Assembly (NCBI GenBank): GCA_030220185.1
Contig: JASPKZ010007288.1
Coordinates: 1,252,001-1,316,000, forward strand
Source: Diploptera punctata
Taxonomy: Eukaryota > Arthropoda > Insecta > Blattodea > Blaberidae
Length of the DNA stretch: 64,000 bases
Direction of reading: 5' to 3'
Under the pieces are notes generated by a model. The model was given only the letters and a program-made list of their open reading frames with translations, made no database searches and was not told the origin of the DNA. Positions within the stretch are counted from its first letter, which is position 1, and each line of letters starts with the position of its first letter. Below, one piece after another: positions 29,740-40,424 of the stretch. Both the position numbers and the translations under genes were made by a program.

Positions 29740-31355
29740 TCAGAGGTGTTGTAATTCAATATACTTATGTGGATTGGTAGGAGAACTCCTGGACATCATG
29801 GTCTCCAAGGCACTAAGTGTCCTTTCTGTTTCTTGCGGTATCTTCTGGAGGATCTCCGTCTCTGGTGGCGACAATAATTCAGGTATTTCTGGAGGCAGTA
29901 TGTGTTCATCCAGCGTAATGTTGGTGTAACCATCTGATGTGGGAAGAAGAAGAAAATCTTCGGCGTAATAAGAACAATCAGTTCTTTCTCGAAGTATTCT
30001 ATTTCCTGATAAAATGAGGCTAGAACTCACAATACGATTATTAACTTTACAATTCTGAGTAACTTTACTAGTATTCGCCAGACTGTATATCCAATAGGAT
30101 TGTTTATTTTTTGCATGAATCCAAATAGGTGCTCGATGATTAGGTAAAATTAATTTAGTACATACATCGTGTGCTAAATCAGCTAGGCCAAAGAATAAGG
30201 CACTACTACATGTAGCTGCAGTTTTCTTAATTAATGGAAACTTAGCTTCACAAATTGATATTAAGTCATTGTTACATGATCTTATATCCTCATGACTCAT
30301 TAAGGTAAAGTACTGTCCATTTTGTAATATAGCAATATAATCTGAATCTGGCTGAATTGCTACTGGTCGGTTCAAAACAGGAGAATATGTTGGTAATGAT
30401 TTAATCTTATACAAATTTAGTACTCTGTCTGATCCTTTCAAAGGAATTCTTATAATCAATCTAATAAAATTAGAGGTAGCATAGGCATGTACTCTAGCAA
30501 GATCATAGTATAAGTACATGTTTTCAATTTCTGGAGGAACCATGAGGGACGTATCACCTGGTAACTTAAGAGTAACTTCCTTTAATATCTCCGATAAGTT
30601 GGATGGGAGTATCAGTGTAGATGACAATCTACCTGTTGAACTTTTATCGAGTCCTTCTTGTAATTGCATAAAATTTATTTGAAGTGATAATGTAGAAAAT
30701 CCTAATTCTCTCATTGCGAGTGACATTGTTTTAACAGCATTAATGGAATATTTTAAGTGAGTTGTCTCATTAATAAATGTGGTATTTATTTTAAATAAAT
30801 TTAGTATGGTATCCTTTACAATTCCTGACAATGATGCTAAATTTTTAGTATTTTGTTCTACTTCTTGATTCATTGAACTAATATAAGATACTTGTTTTTC
30901 TGCAATATGACTTAATATTTTATTCTGTGTGGATAGTAAATCTAAGGCTTCGTGTATATTTTGAATTTCTGCAACTGTGGCAGTTCCGAATAGAAATTTT
31001 AAAACACTTCCTCCAAAATTTATAAGTCCTCTTTTCTTTCGGTTCATATGATCTGGGGTAGGTAATAAATCTGCTAAATTGTTAATTTCGGTTTGCAATT
31101 TAGAACTAAGTTTACGATATTGTTCAATCTCATGCCAACTGACTAATAATCTTTCTGGATAGTGATAATTTGCATATGATGATTGCATATGTTGAAATAC
31201 TTTCTCAATTGAATCAATAGTTTCTTTATACCATGCAACATTAAAATCTAAAGCAATATTCCAATAATTACCGGTGATTAAGAGTTCTTTCTCATAAAGG
31301 AATAGAAGTCCTTTATCAAGATCGGGTATTGGTACATCTCCTGCCAAGAGACTTC
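29740..31355 (-). CDS. env: Env-like glycoprotein exon 2 of the provirus (F-protein type), lacks C-terminal anchor
   Basis: This is a long open frame (stop at 29740-29742) with no usable ATG at its 5' end; the frame is open up to a splice acceptor CAG at 31358-31356. Around residues 103-106, counted from the TTG codon at 31347, it has a furin-type site RKKR followed by GLINFGG and a hydrophobic segment ending FGTA. This is the layout of errantivirus Env and baculovirus F fusion proteins. Several N-glycosylation sequons (NTT, NET, NLS, NTS, NIT) and paired Cys follow. The C-terminus is polar and proline-rich with no transmembrane helix, so the product would not be anchored normally. Expression would need a spliced RNA. 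Confidence 0.85.
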
Positions 31356-31376
31356 CTGTAAAGAAAAAGAATGTTT
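31356..31376 (-). promoter_or_regulatory. predicted env splice acceptor
   Basis: The minus strand reads CATTCTTTTTCTTTACAG: a strong pyrimidine tract and CAG ending at 31356, directly before the open env frame. In errantiviruses env is made from a spliced subgenomic RNA. The phase left by this acceptor fits the donor predicted at 37890. Confidence 0.7.
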
Positions 31377-31381
31377 ATAGT

Positions 31382-31861
31382 TTAAGTTTGTCGAGGTCGT
31401 AAATTATATGGATGAGAATAATTATCTCGGCTACTTTCTGGTGATTCCTGATATAAATTTAGATCGTCTTCAGGGGTTGTAATATTCTCAGGGGTATCAT
31501 TATTTTCATCTGGTATTCCTAATTGTCTACTTACATTTTTATTTTGTGAATCTAAATGTCTACGCGATCTTAAATTATATGGGGTTCTATGTTCATAAGT
31601 CCGTTGTCTCTGGTAAGAAGGAGGGGTCCAATTTGGATCGTTTGTTGTTAATTCCGGTGAATAAAAAGTTTCTTCCATAGTCTCTGGTTCAATGCTATCT
31701 TCAATTTCGTCAATATTTTCGCTAATAGGAATATAATGTCCTTCGTTATCCCTTTGATTTTCGTCCACTGGTTTATTTTGTTTATCCTCATCTAATTTTT
31801 GATATTGTTCTTTAGTAGCTCTTTTTGGTTTCTTATGGGGGTAGATATTGATGAATAACAT
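31382..31861 (-). pseudogene. pol C-terminal tail (frame-shifted) with two YNLR motifs
   Basis: The frame overlaps the end of the integrase frame by 70 bases and runs YPHKKPKRATKEQYQKLDE, an acidic stretch, then HRTPYNLRSRRHLDSQ and ends HPYNLRPRQT. PYNLRPR-type motifs are common at the C-terminus of Ty3/gypsy integrases. I therefore read this as the displaced C-terminal tail of pol after a small indel near 31850. An alternative is a separate small accessory protein started at the Met at 31861. It lies between the integrase and the env acceptor. Confidence 0.6.
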
Positions 31862-33546
31862 AATTTCATTCTGTTAACATTTACAACTGATTCTTTCCTG
31901 GGAGCAGTTCGAATTAAATATGTAAGATCAGATAATTGTCTCACAACAGGGTATGGTCCTTTCCATTTTTCTGAGAATTTAGTTTTTCCTTTTCCTTTTG
32001 GTATATCTTTTAGATAAATAGGATCTCCTATTTCGAATTTAACTAATTTAGTTCCTTGGTCATAATATTGTTTTTGTTTATCTCGACCTACTTTATTGTT
32101 TTCTCTTACTACTTCATAAGCTTCTTTTAATCTCTCAGTTAGAGTGATGATGTGATCACTGATTGGATTACCATCAATTTCTTGTCTGTCTCTGACATTA
32201 AGACCTACTGCATTGAGATCATCTTCGCTTGGTAATCTCATATTTTTACCATATAATAAATAATGTGGGCTTATCTTAGTGATAGAATGAGGGGTTGAGC
32301 GTTGTACCATCAATGCATAATCCACAAAATTATCCCAGTCATTACCATATTTATTAACATAATGACTCATTGTCTGATTTAAGCCGTGATGAAATCTTTC
32401 CACCTTTCCTTGAGCTTGGGGGTTATATGCGGTTGAATTTAATCGTCTGATTTGGAATAATTTACAGATTTCTTTAAATAATTCTGATAAAAATTGAGTT
32501 CCTCTATCTGAAGTAATATGTTCTGGACATCCATGTCTAGAAAATATTTGGGTTACTAGAGCTCTTGCGACTGTTTCTGTATCCTGTCGGGGTAAAGGGA
32601 TTGCTTCAGGATATCTTGAAAAATGATCTACACATGTTAGTAGATATCTATTATGATTAGCTGTTTCTGGGTATGGTCCACATAAATCTATGGATATATA
32701 TTGAAATGGCTCTGTGCTTTCAGGTAATTCGCCTAATGGGGCGGTTACTAATTTTCCTGTTTTGTGAGTAGCACATGAACGACATTGTTGAATATAACTT
32801 ACAACATCTTGCAGTTGTCTTGGCCAAAAATATTTAGTCTTTAAAATTTCGTGAGTGCGTTTAGTACCTTGATGTCCTGAAAATATTTTATCATGATGAA
32901 ATTCAAGGATTTCCTGTACTAAAGATCTTGGAATAACTATTCTGGGTGGTTTTCCTGACTCTATATAATAAATAAAATACTCTGAGTCAATTTTAAACTC
33001 ATCTGTTTGTTCCGTACCTAGTTTATATCTTATTTCCTGACAATAGGGGTCAGTGGTTTGCTCGTCTTTTATTCTAGCTTTAGTAATTCCATCATTCTGT
33101 TTTTGATCTGAAGTATCCGGCGGAAGGATGGGTGCGACTGTCACGTAGCGTGATAATACATCGGCATTAATATGTCTTTTTCCTGGTTTATGTTCAATAT
33201 CGAACTCATATTCCATAAGTTTAAGAACCCATCTATTTAATCTAGCGCATTGGTGATTTTTTGTGGTTATTAACCATTTTAAAGCTATGTGATCAGTGAT
33301 TAGTTTGAATTTTCGACCATATAAATAACATCTGAAAATTTTGGTACCGAAAATTACTGCTAGTAATTCTTTATGAGTTACACTATAATTTATTTCATGG
33401 GGATTGAGAATTCTGCTAGCATAGCTAATAGGTCGTTCTTTTCCATTTTGTTCTTGCCTTAATATTGCTGATACAGCATAATTAGATGCGTCACAGGATA
33501 ATATAAATGGTTTTTCAAAACTGGGTGTCCTAAAATTACTTCTTGG
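31792..33546 (-). pseudogene. pol: pol: RNase H and integrase part
   Basis: The frame is open from about 33546; the first Met is at 33216. The RNase H part has SCDASNYAVSAILRQEQ, SYASRILNPHEINYSVTHKE and KLITDHIALKWL. The integrase has an HHCC zinc module (HHDKIFSGHQG...CRSC). The DDE core follows: SIDLCGPYP first Asp, TSDRGTQF second Asp, NPQAQGKVERFHHGL Glu. A GPY-type module EKWKGPYPVVRQL follows. All three catalytic acids are present. The frame differs from the preceding RT frame, with the change at about 33505-33530. Its role is removal of template RNA and insertion of proviral DNA. Confidence 0.9.
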
Positions 33547-35936
33547 CTAAGAGCGGTTTTCAAATCATTAAATGAATTCTCTTGCTCTATCGTCCAAGTG
33601 AAAGATTGATCCTTTTTGGTTAATTGTGTTAGGGGTCTACTTCTAGCTGCAAATTGATTTATAAATGATCTGTAATATCCTGCTAAACCTAAGAATGCTC
33701 TAATGTCTTTTACTGTTTTAGGTTTAGGGTAATTCTGGATGGATCGAATTTTATGGGGATCTGGGGCTACTCCATCTTTATTTATGATGTGACCTAGATA
33801 TAGTACTTCTGGGACTGCGAATGAACATTTATTTAAGTTCAATCTAAAATTAGCATCTCTAATACGGTCAAATATTAAGCGTAGTCTTCTAGCGTGTTCT
33901 CCTATAGTAGGGGCAAAACATAAAATGTCATCTAAATATACTAAACATTCAATATCTTTTAAGCCTAATAATACTGAATCCATTACTTTTTGAAATGTGC
34001 TAGGACTTCCTGCGAGCCCGAATGGTAATCGTTCATATCTATAGCTTCCAAAGGGTGTGACGAAACCAGTTTTGTCTTTATCTTCTTCTTTAATAGGGAT
34101 ATGCCAATAAGCATTTTCTAAGTCCATGAGTGAAAAATATTTACTTCCTGCCATTAATGATAAATTTGTTTTGACATCTGGGATGGGGTATATAGGAATT
34201 TTGGTAACACTATTTAAAGCTCTGAAATCAGTACAGAATCGATATTTTGGGGTTCCATCTAGGGATTTTTTTCTTACTAGTACTACTGGTGCGCTCCATG
34301 GTGATGAACATGCAGTTATAACTCCTTTTTCTATCATATCATATAACTGTTCTTTCATTTCATCTCTTAATGCAAATGGGACTTTGTAAGGATTTTTCTT
34401 AATAGGTTGAGTTTCTTCTAAATTAATTTCATGATAACCTTTATTACTACAAGGGATTGGTCCTGGTGGTGGATCACTAAATAAATCGATATAGTCTTCG
34501 AAAACATTTATTAATATTTCTGACTCTTTTTCATTTAAATGTTTCAATTTTTCTCTTATGTTTATCTTTGCTCTTTTTGTAGATTTATTATCTGCCATGA
34601 TTCTATTTATTACACACGTCTTTTCGTAAATGTTCAAAGGTTCTATTTCCTCAGCGTTACCCAATATTGTATTCTTACCTATCGATAATGGTTCTTGGCT
34701 AGTATTAACCACTTTAGTAATGCAATAACGATATTCATTTCTTTGATCTCTGTATTCTTTTATATCTTGGCCGCTTGGATTTATTACGTCATTCGCTGAC
34801 TCTAATTCGGTGCGTATTGGGACAACAAAAGTTCCACTGTTACTTTCTCCCTCTATTTTATAAACCGGTTTATCTTCATTAACTTGTTTTTCTATATCTT
34901 CTCTACTTTCATCCTGACTATCATGACTATCATGAGTATCATGACTCGAGTCAAAAACGTTGCCTAGGCCTTCAGCAGTGAGTAACGTACTTACTACACG
35001 CGCCATGTGAGCACCATTCACATGCATTTCAGAGGGTTCTATCAAGACCGTGATGTCTTGCTCATTTATCTTATTAGGATCCTTTAATCTTTCCTCCTGT
35101 CCGTCGGTAGGAATAAAATCTTCTTTAAGATTTTCTAATTTACATTTTACCAATACTTCACTAAGTGGAGGCAAAAAGATATGCCCAAGAGCGAGCACTT
35201 TCCAAACGCGTGTTACAGGGTGCCATTTTTCGACTGAACCATCAGCATCCGACTTGTCTTGTGTTGCCTCAGGGTTGATCATTCCCGTCCATGGCCTTTC
35301 CTTCTCGGATGAAGACACCAAAACTGTATTTAGTTGAGGTTGTTCCCCTGCCATCTGGATTCGCGTGTGGCCTATCGTGAGGTTACGTGCTTTGATATCT
35401 ACTTTAGCTCCCATCTTAGTAAGTACGTCGATCCCTAAAATTCCATCGTAATCGACATTTAATTTTGCTACTAAAAATTCGTGTTCAAATTGTTTCTTTC
35501 CAATTACGAATTTTATGTTCTGACTTCCTAATGTATTTAATAGATTACCCGTTATACCTCTGGCTTTAAATTCTGTTTTTACAATATTTTCATTACTGAT
35601 CCCGTGTTTAATTATCGAAAGAGAAGCTCCTGAGTCATTTAGAAAAGTATAAGTGTTTCCTTCTATTTCTATTTCTACTAATAATTCTTCTCCTGGGCCT
35701 CTATGCTTTGAATTCCATTGGTTAATTGCGGTTCGGTCCCGAACCCGATCTGTTTGGGGGATTCGTTTGGTTTGAACCCGGTCTGTTGGAAAAATTATTG
35801 TTTCGATTTTTATAACAGTTTGCCTGTTTATGGCCAAATTGTTTACAAATAAAACACTGTAATGTAGTTTGTGATGATCGAAAATATCCTGGATTTTGGG
35901 ATTGTCTATTAATAGGTAGTCCATGTCCTTTTCCAC
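33459..35936 (-). pseudogene. pol: pol: protease and reverse transcriptase part
   Basis: This is an 825-residue open frame overlapping the end of gag by about 215 bases. The protease has FLNDSGASLSII, with D-S-G at the active site, and GILGIDVL. A roughly 240-residue low-similarity linker follows, including a His/Asp-rich SSHDTHDSHDSQDESRED stretch. The RT has KNPYKVPFALRDEMKEQLYD, SSPWSAPVVLVRKK, YRFCTDFRALNSVTKIPIYP, LMDLENAYWHIPI, LPFGLAGSPSTFQKVMD and catalytic CLVYLDDIL, all intact. The connection has KCSFAVPEVLYLGHII and IRAFLGLAGYYRSFI. The frame ends prematurely at 33459 because of a shift just before the RNase H. Confidence 0.92.
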
Positions 35937-36702
35937 TTTGGGGCGGTGCCTGATTTTGTTTTACACCTAGGGATCTACATTCACGAGAAATGTGGCCTCT
36001 CTTACCACATTTAAAACATGTAACTCCGTCCCGCGTTGGGACCGTGAACAATTTTTTTCACGTTGTCCTGTCCCTTATTTCTCTCAAATAATTCTAAATT
36101 CTCTAAGGTAACTGCAATATTTTCTGCTTCTTTCATGGTTTTCGGCATGGCTGCCCTCACTTGTCTTCCTACGTTACCTTTTAATCCGTGCGTATATGCG
36201 GCAACTAGTTTACGTTCACCTTCCTCATTAAGTGTTCTTTGTTCCTCGGGGTTATCTACTTTGGGAATTGTTTTTGGCACAATTTCCTACACCTGTCTGC
36301 GAATTCGGCAGCAGTTTCATCTTTCGTCTGTTTAGCCTCATGCAAATTTAAATAATGAAATTGTTCAGGTCTTTTATCATCGAATCTGGCTATGAATGCT
36401 TCTTTTAGCTTATTATACGTACACGTATCCTTTAATAATTCCTCTTGACCTTGTAGATATTGTAAAGCTAAACCCTGCATTTTTGTTTTAGCTAGTAGAG
36501 CCTTATCTGCGTCTGTCCAATTACTAACTCGACCTAATGTTTCGAACTGAGCAAAAAATTCTTTTACCGAACGACTTCTGGTATCTCCGTTCCATTCTTT
36601 TATACCGACTGCGAGAGATAAATCTTTACTTGTAGGCTGAGCTCTGGTTAAATTATGAAGTCTATTCCTTAATTCTATTATTTCTGCTTGAAGAGCTTCC
36701 AT
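35722..36702 (-). pseudogene. gag: gag (capsid and nucleocapsid), two frame changes
   Basis: Three overlapping frames form one Gag. The first, 36702-36256, starts MEALQAEIIELRNRL and has a capsid-like WNGDTRSRSVKEFFAQFETL and QYLQGQEELL. The second, 36280-36011, has EERKLVAAYTHGLKG-type capsid sequence and RAAMPKTMKEAENIAV. The third, 36051-35722, has two zinc knuckles, CFKCGKRGHISREC and CFICKQFGHKQANC, followed by an Asn/Arg-rich tail. The frame changes fall at or next to A runs (about 36265 and 36053) and cancel each other, so the last piece returns to the first frame. Gag would package the RNA and assemble particles. Confidence 0.88.
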
Positions 36703-36794
36703 TTTTCTAAATTATTGTTCAAATCTTTTCATGAAATAATCTAAGGGTACGTATTCTCCTTTTTAAACGTACGTGGTGTTGCGTATGTATGTTC

Positions 36795-36832
36795 CTGTTC
36801 TGTCTGTTCTGTCTGTTCTGTCTGTTCTGGGG
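36795..36832. repeat. 10-bp tandem repeat (CTGTCTGTT)n
   Basis: About four units of TGTCTGTTC between the unexplained ORF and gag. Confidence 0.85.
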
Positions 36833-36835
36833 GCT

Positions 36836-37315
36836 TTACGTCTTTCTGTTTTGTTTAGGGGAGTTTTTCTTAATATTAATAGGGGTCATATAATCTCGAG
36901 AAATTCTGGTTCCTGGTTTGAGTTGAATTGGAATAGCTGTATCTGTTTTTAGGGCCGGTTTCTCGCTACTACTTGGCCAAATTGTAGGGCTTCTATCTAC
37001 ACCATACGTGGATACGTAATCTGTTCTCTCGATATGGAAATCAACAACTTCTAAGTCTTTAGGGCAGTATCTATATTCTAGTCTAGTTTCAACATCAAAT
37101 ATAACCGTGCCGTTTTTTCCGTCGTTTGTATAAACGTTGTAGGAGGGGGCTTTATATCCGTTAGGTTTACCTAAAATTGTGATCTCAAATTTCGTATCTA
37201 CTAATAAATATAAAAACTCTGCTCTATGTTCTCTTACTTTCTTAGGATCTATGCGTGTATATTTTCTCAAAAATTCAAAAACTAGAATTTCAGCAAAATC
37301 AGATGCTTCTGTCAA
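36836..37315 (-). CDS. unrecognised 159-residue ORF upstream of gag
   Basis: It lies between the primer-binding site and gag, in the same orientation, and starts with ATG at 37315. It has no motif I recognise. The N-terminal half is mixed acidic/hydrophobic (EILVFEFLRKYTRIDPKKV, EFLYLLVDTKFEITIL). The middle has several Tyr and Asp (RLEYRYCPKDLEVVDFHIER). The C-terminus is Lys/Asn-rich (INIKKNSPKQNRKT). There is no signal peptide, membrane helix or zinc finger. It could be a matrix-like Gag extension displaced by an indel, a subgenomic accessory protein, or chance. The frame differs from gag. Confidence 0.45.
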   Translation of the reverse strand: MTEASDFAEILVFEFLRKYTRIDPKKVREHRAEFLYLLVDTKFEITILGKPNGYKAPSYNVYTNDGKNGTVIFDVETRLEYRYCPKDLEVVDFHIERTDYVSTYGVDRSPTIWPSSSEKPALKTDTAIPIQLKPGTRISRDYMTPINIKKNSPKQNRKT

Positions 37316-37523
37316 GGTTCTCTCATTAGAAGCGGCTACAATGTTACTAGTAACACAGTAAATAAGCGGGAAGATTTAGTACATGAACAACATAAACATG
37401 AATTCCACCAACACATTTAAAATTATTGTTCTCCTATTTTGAAACGAGTGCACCCAATACCAATAGTATACTGACGTGCTACTTCGTCGGGCGGTTCGTG
37501 ACTCCCAAGGGAAAATCAATTAT

Positions 37524-37540
37524 CCAACAGCATGCCACCA
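37524..37540 (-). other. predicted primer-binding site of provirus
   Basis: On the minus strand TGGTGGCATGCTGTTGG starts two bases after the LTR end (...ACACAACA, then AT). The TGG start complements a tRNA CCA end. I cannot say which tRNA. Confidence 0.6.
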
Positions 37541-37890
37541 ATTGTTGTGTTTGGTACCTTTGGTATTGGGTGGGTGACTCGAAATAAATTCAAAAACAAC
37601 ACTTTGCTTAAATAATAACTTTAATGATAGATAAATGTGTACTTTTAGAAGTTAATATAATAATGTTTTGTTAATATTCAAGTTTATATTCTCTTTACAA
37701 TTAGAATTTAATCTGTACTTATAGAGTACTCAGCCAGCTATTTCTTTTTAAAGAAATGTAAAGTATTTACTCCGATTAATTTGTTCCAATTTGAACAATC
37801 ATAAAGAAATCAAAAAATGATTACAAATGATTAAAAATTGAGTAAAATTATTAAAAATGATTTAGAAGTATTACAAATGGACAGTCTTAC

Positions 37891-37918
37891 CAAGTAACGT
37901 GAGCACATAGAGTTTCAT
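37891..37918 (-). CDS. env: predicted env leader exon (start codon to splice donor)
   Basis: On the minus strand an ATG at 37918-37916 opens nine codons, mostly hydrophobic, followed by a GTAAGA donor at 37890. The exon ends in phase 1. The env acceptor at 31356 leaves two bases before the next in-frame codon, so the phases match. The residues on both sides of the junction are the kind found in a signal peptide. The proposed intron is about 6.5 kb and contains gag and pol, as in known errantivirus env RNAs. It is a prediction from sequence only. Confidence 0.65.
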
Positions 37919-37992
37919 GGTTGTCTCTCAGCGTTATCTATCCTCCAGTAGCGTTCCCTTCGATGTCACGACTTTGGGACATACGCCATGGG

Positions 37993-38000
37993 TTTATATA
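37993..38000 (-). promoter_or_regulatory. LTR TATA box
   Basis: TATATAAA on the minus strand within the 5' LTR, upstream of the leader ATG, in a region that otherwise has few TATA-like strings close to the expected RNA start. Confidence 0.6.
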
Positions 38001-38289
38001 CTGTATTTGTCCACGCCTTGAAGGACTTTTAAGATTTCTAAACGAAAGGGAATGTACGCATGACCTTTAACAATGATTTGAAATAATACATGTGTGCGTT
38101 ACGCATAATTAGGAGCGGTTTCCAGGCTGTGGCAACGATAAACAAAAAGAGAAAAAAACATCCGGCGTACGTGATTGTGTAAATACTTATGTCATGCTAT
38201 TGAAGTCTTGGGTTCGATTGAATAGTTTCTGAGGGTCTAATATAAAACAGAGGTAACTATATTAATTTCCACACTAAACAAAATAATTT

Positions 38290-40420
38290 TCAAAATGTGT
38301 CCCGAACCGAATTTTTCAATAACAAGGCTCCAGATATTACCTCCAGACTCTGAGATACGTGTTTAACTGCATTCATGCATTATGACAATTTTCATATAAC
38401 GAGTGACTTTTGATAGGTTAGATTGTAAGGTAGGGTAATTGGGAATGCTCAGGACTTTCTTCCGGATCCTCAAATCTAACGTAAAATTACTTTCAGTAAA
38501 TCAAATTTTGAATATGGTGAGAGAAACTCTTAACCCTCCTAGAAGAAAGTGGCGAGGAATTGGACAAGTAGAATGAGATCTTCAGATTTTTGATGATTAG
38601 CCCTAGAAATAAAATCTAAAAGGTGAGATTGAGGACAATGTTAGGCTGAAATTAAAATTGGTGTTGGACACAAAATAAAGACTATTAGATAGTTTCTCAA
38701 GTAGCCAGTATTTTGTTAGAAAAATATACAGAATCAACATTTGCGAAGATGATTTAACAGGCAGTGGATTAATGTTTTTTTTTTCAAATGTCTCCTATTA
38801 CACTTGTGGAAGTACAGAGAAATATCTCAATATATAAAGTTTTATTGGTTAAAAGCCCCCGAACGTTCACTTTCGATAACTTTAATAACATTCTTGTCGT
38901 GTATTTCAATGCTAGCTAAGGTTTGTTTAGGCTAATAAGTCCAAAACTGTTTTTTTTTTCATGCTATTCTATAAACTTGAAAATGGACTGATTATAACTA
39001 TATTTATTAATTGATTAGTAGCAGGAATTGCACTCTATTTAAGAAATATAATTAATCAAAATATATATGAATTGTTTTTAAAACTGTTAATAATTTCTTA
39101 TTGTGAAATAAATATTTAGTATTTATTATATCATTTGAAAACATCATTTTTATTATTTTATTTTAAGAGCATTTTATGGGTACGTTTAAACAATTTTAGG
39201 ACACCAATATCCGGACCCTGGTAATAAAGTAGTATTAAACAATCTTGAGCTATTTAGGACTACTCAAGATTAAAACTAAATGGCTTTTTCTTTTTTTTTT
39301 TTTCCTTAAAGGTAATTCGAATAGTAATCGTCTGATGGCGTTATTAATAACTCTAGCTATCTCCCTTCAGACGTAAGAGAAATGTATAAGTGGAAATAAA
39401 TGCTAGTGCTTAGAGCGTGACTCGAACGGTCTAATTGACCACATTTCGACGTACAGATTTGGAGTCCGGGATTTGTTTCCCGGTTCAGACGATATTTTTC
39501 ATTTCGAAAAATAAATTTATCTAGGACTGTAATGTGTTAAACTAGATATTATATAAAAACCTAAATGACGAGCTTACGCGGAATCTCATTTCTAGCTGAC
39601 TCAAAGGAGAACATTAAATCATTGAATATTTGCTCATGCACAACACAAATGCATTTTGTTCGCTGCCAAGTTGTTGATAGGTGTTCTAATGTAGAGTTCT
39701 ATATATTATATTATTGCGTTTCACATTATTTATTGATATAGGATATCTAGTCCATCATTATAAAATAATTTATGCGATAATATATTTATTGATACTGGTT
39801 TAAAAGTTTTATCTTAGTTATATTTTAAGTTTATTTTAGAAGAAATAAATATTCCTTATCTAATCAGTGTAGCACTCTAAGACCTCTTGCACGTCTTTGT
39901 ATAAACTAATCGCTGATAAAATTACAAATTTATTTCCAGGTATATGTTAAATTCAAGAGTAACTTATGCCATATTTTATGTGAAGAAAATATTCACGATA
40001 TTTGAAACTTCATAAATTTAATCTCGTTTTATTTTCACGAAACCGAATTCAGTTCAATGGCTGGTGTCTGAATGACATGCTACCAATACGTTGACTTTAA
40101 TTATCAATTTTATTCTATGCCATGTACTCATATGTCAATTTTTTTCATTACTTTGGTATATCAGTGTTCTTATTATTGAGCATCAATATATTTAACGTTT
40201 ATCTTATGTATTTCATAATTATACAAGAATAAATTATATAATCTATCGTTTTCCTATATCTTGATGGACTCAATGTAATAAAAAAGATACAATATTTTTT
40301 TTTATTGCAAATAGTAAATGTTTAAGTCTGATTGTAACCTAATCATTATTTAGAGTTTCGTTTAACCCTTGCAATATATTACACTGTCTACGAATAAATA
40401 ACTGGGAGTAGTTTTTGCTT
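38290..40420. other. about 2.1 kb mostly unassigned DNA
   Basis: No gene or clear repeat end is seen. A degenerate tRNA-like head (GCTTAGAGCGTGAC...GGGATTTGTTTCCCGG) at about 39405-39490 may be a decayed SINE. Confidence 0.5.
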
Positions 40421-40424
40421 CTTT

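Larger units (their letters stand above)
29735..38150 (-). mobile_element. endogenous errantivirus-like (Ty3/gypsy) provirus with env, 3' end missing
   Basis: On the minus strand the order is 5' LTR (from about 38150), primer-binding site, an unexplained ORF, gag, pol (PR-RT-RH-IN), env. Insect errantiviruses are Ty3/gypsy elements that acquired an env related to baculovirus F proteins, and this env has that family's cleavage and fusion segment. gag and pol contain small frame breaks. env has no membrane anchor and no 3' LTR can be seen, so the left end has been lost or rearranged. Neither the right LTR limit nor a target-site duplication could be fixed. Confidence 0.9.
37543..38150 (-). repeat. 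5' LTR of provirus (right limit uncertain)
   Basis: On the plus strand it begins TGTTGTGTTTGG at 37543, next to the primer-binding site; on the minus strand this is the ...ACAACA end. A TATA box TATATAAA is at 38000-37993 on the minus strand. The start of the env leader frame lies about 75 bases downstream. The U3 start could not be fixed because no second LTR is available for comparison; candidates lie at about 38130-38290. Confidence 0.65.

Noticed and set aside
38400..38640. possible LINE C-terminus (a PPRRKWRGIG-like string)
   Set aside because: Only one short suggestive string; no ordered set of motifs.
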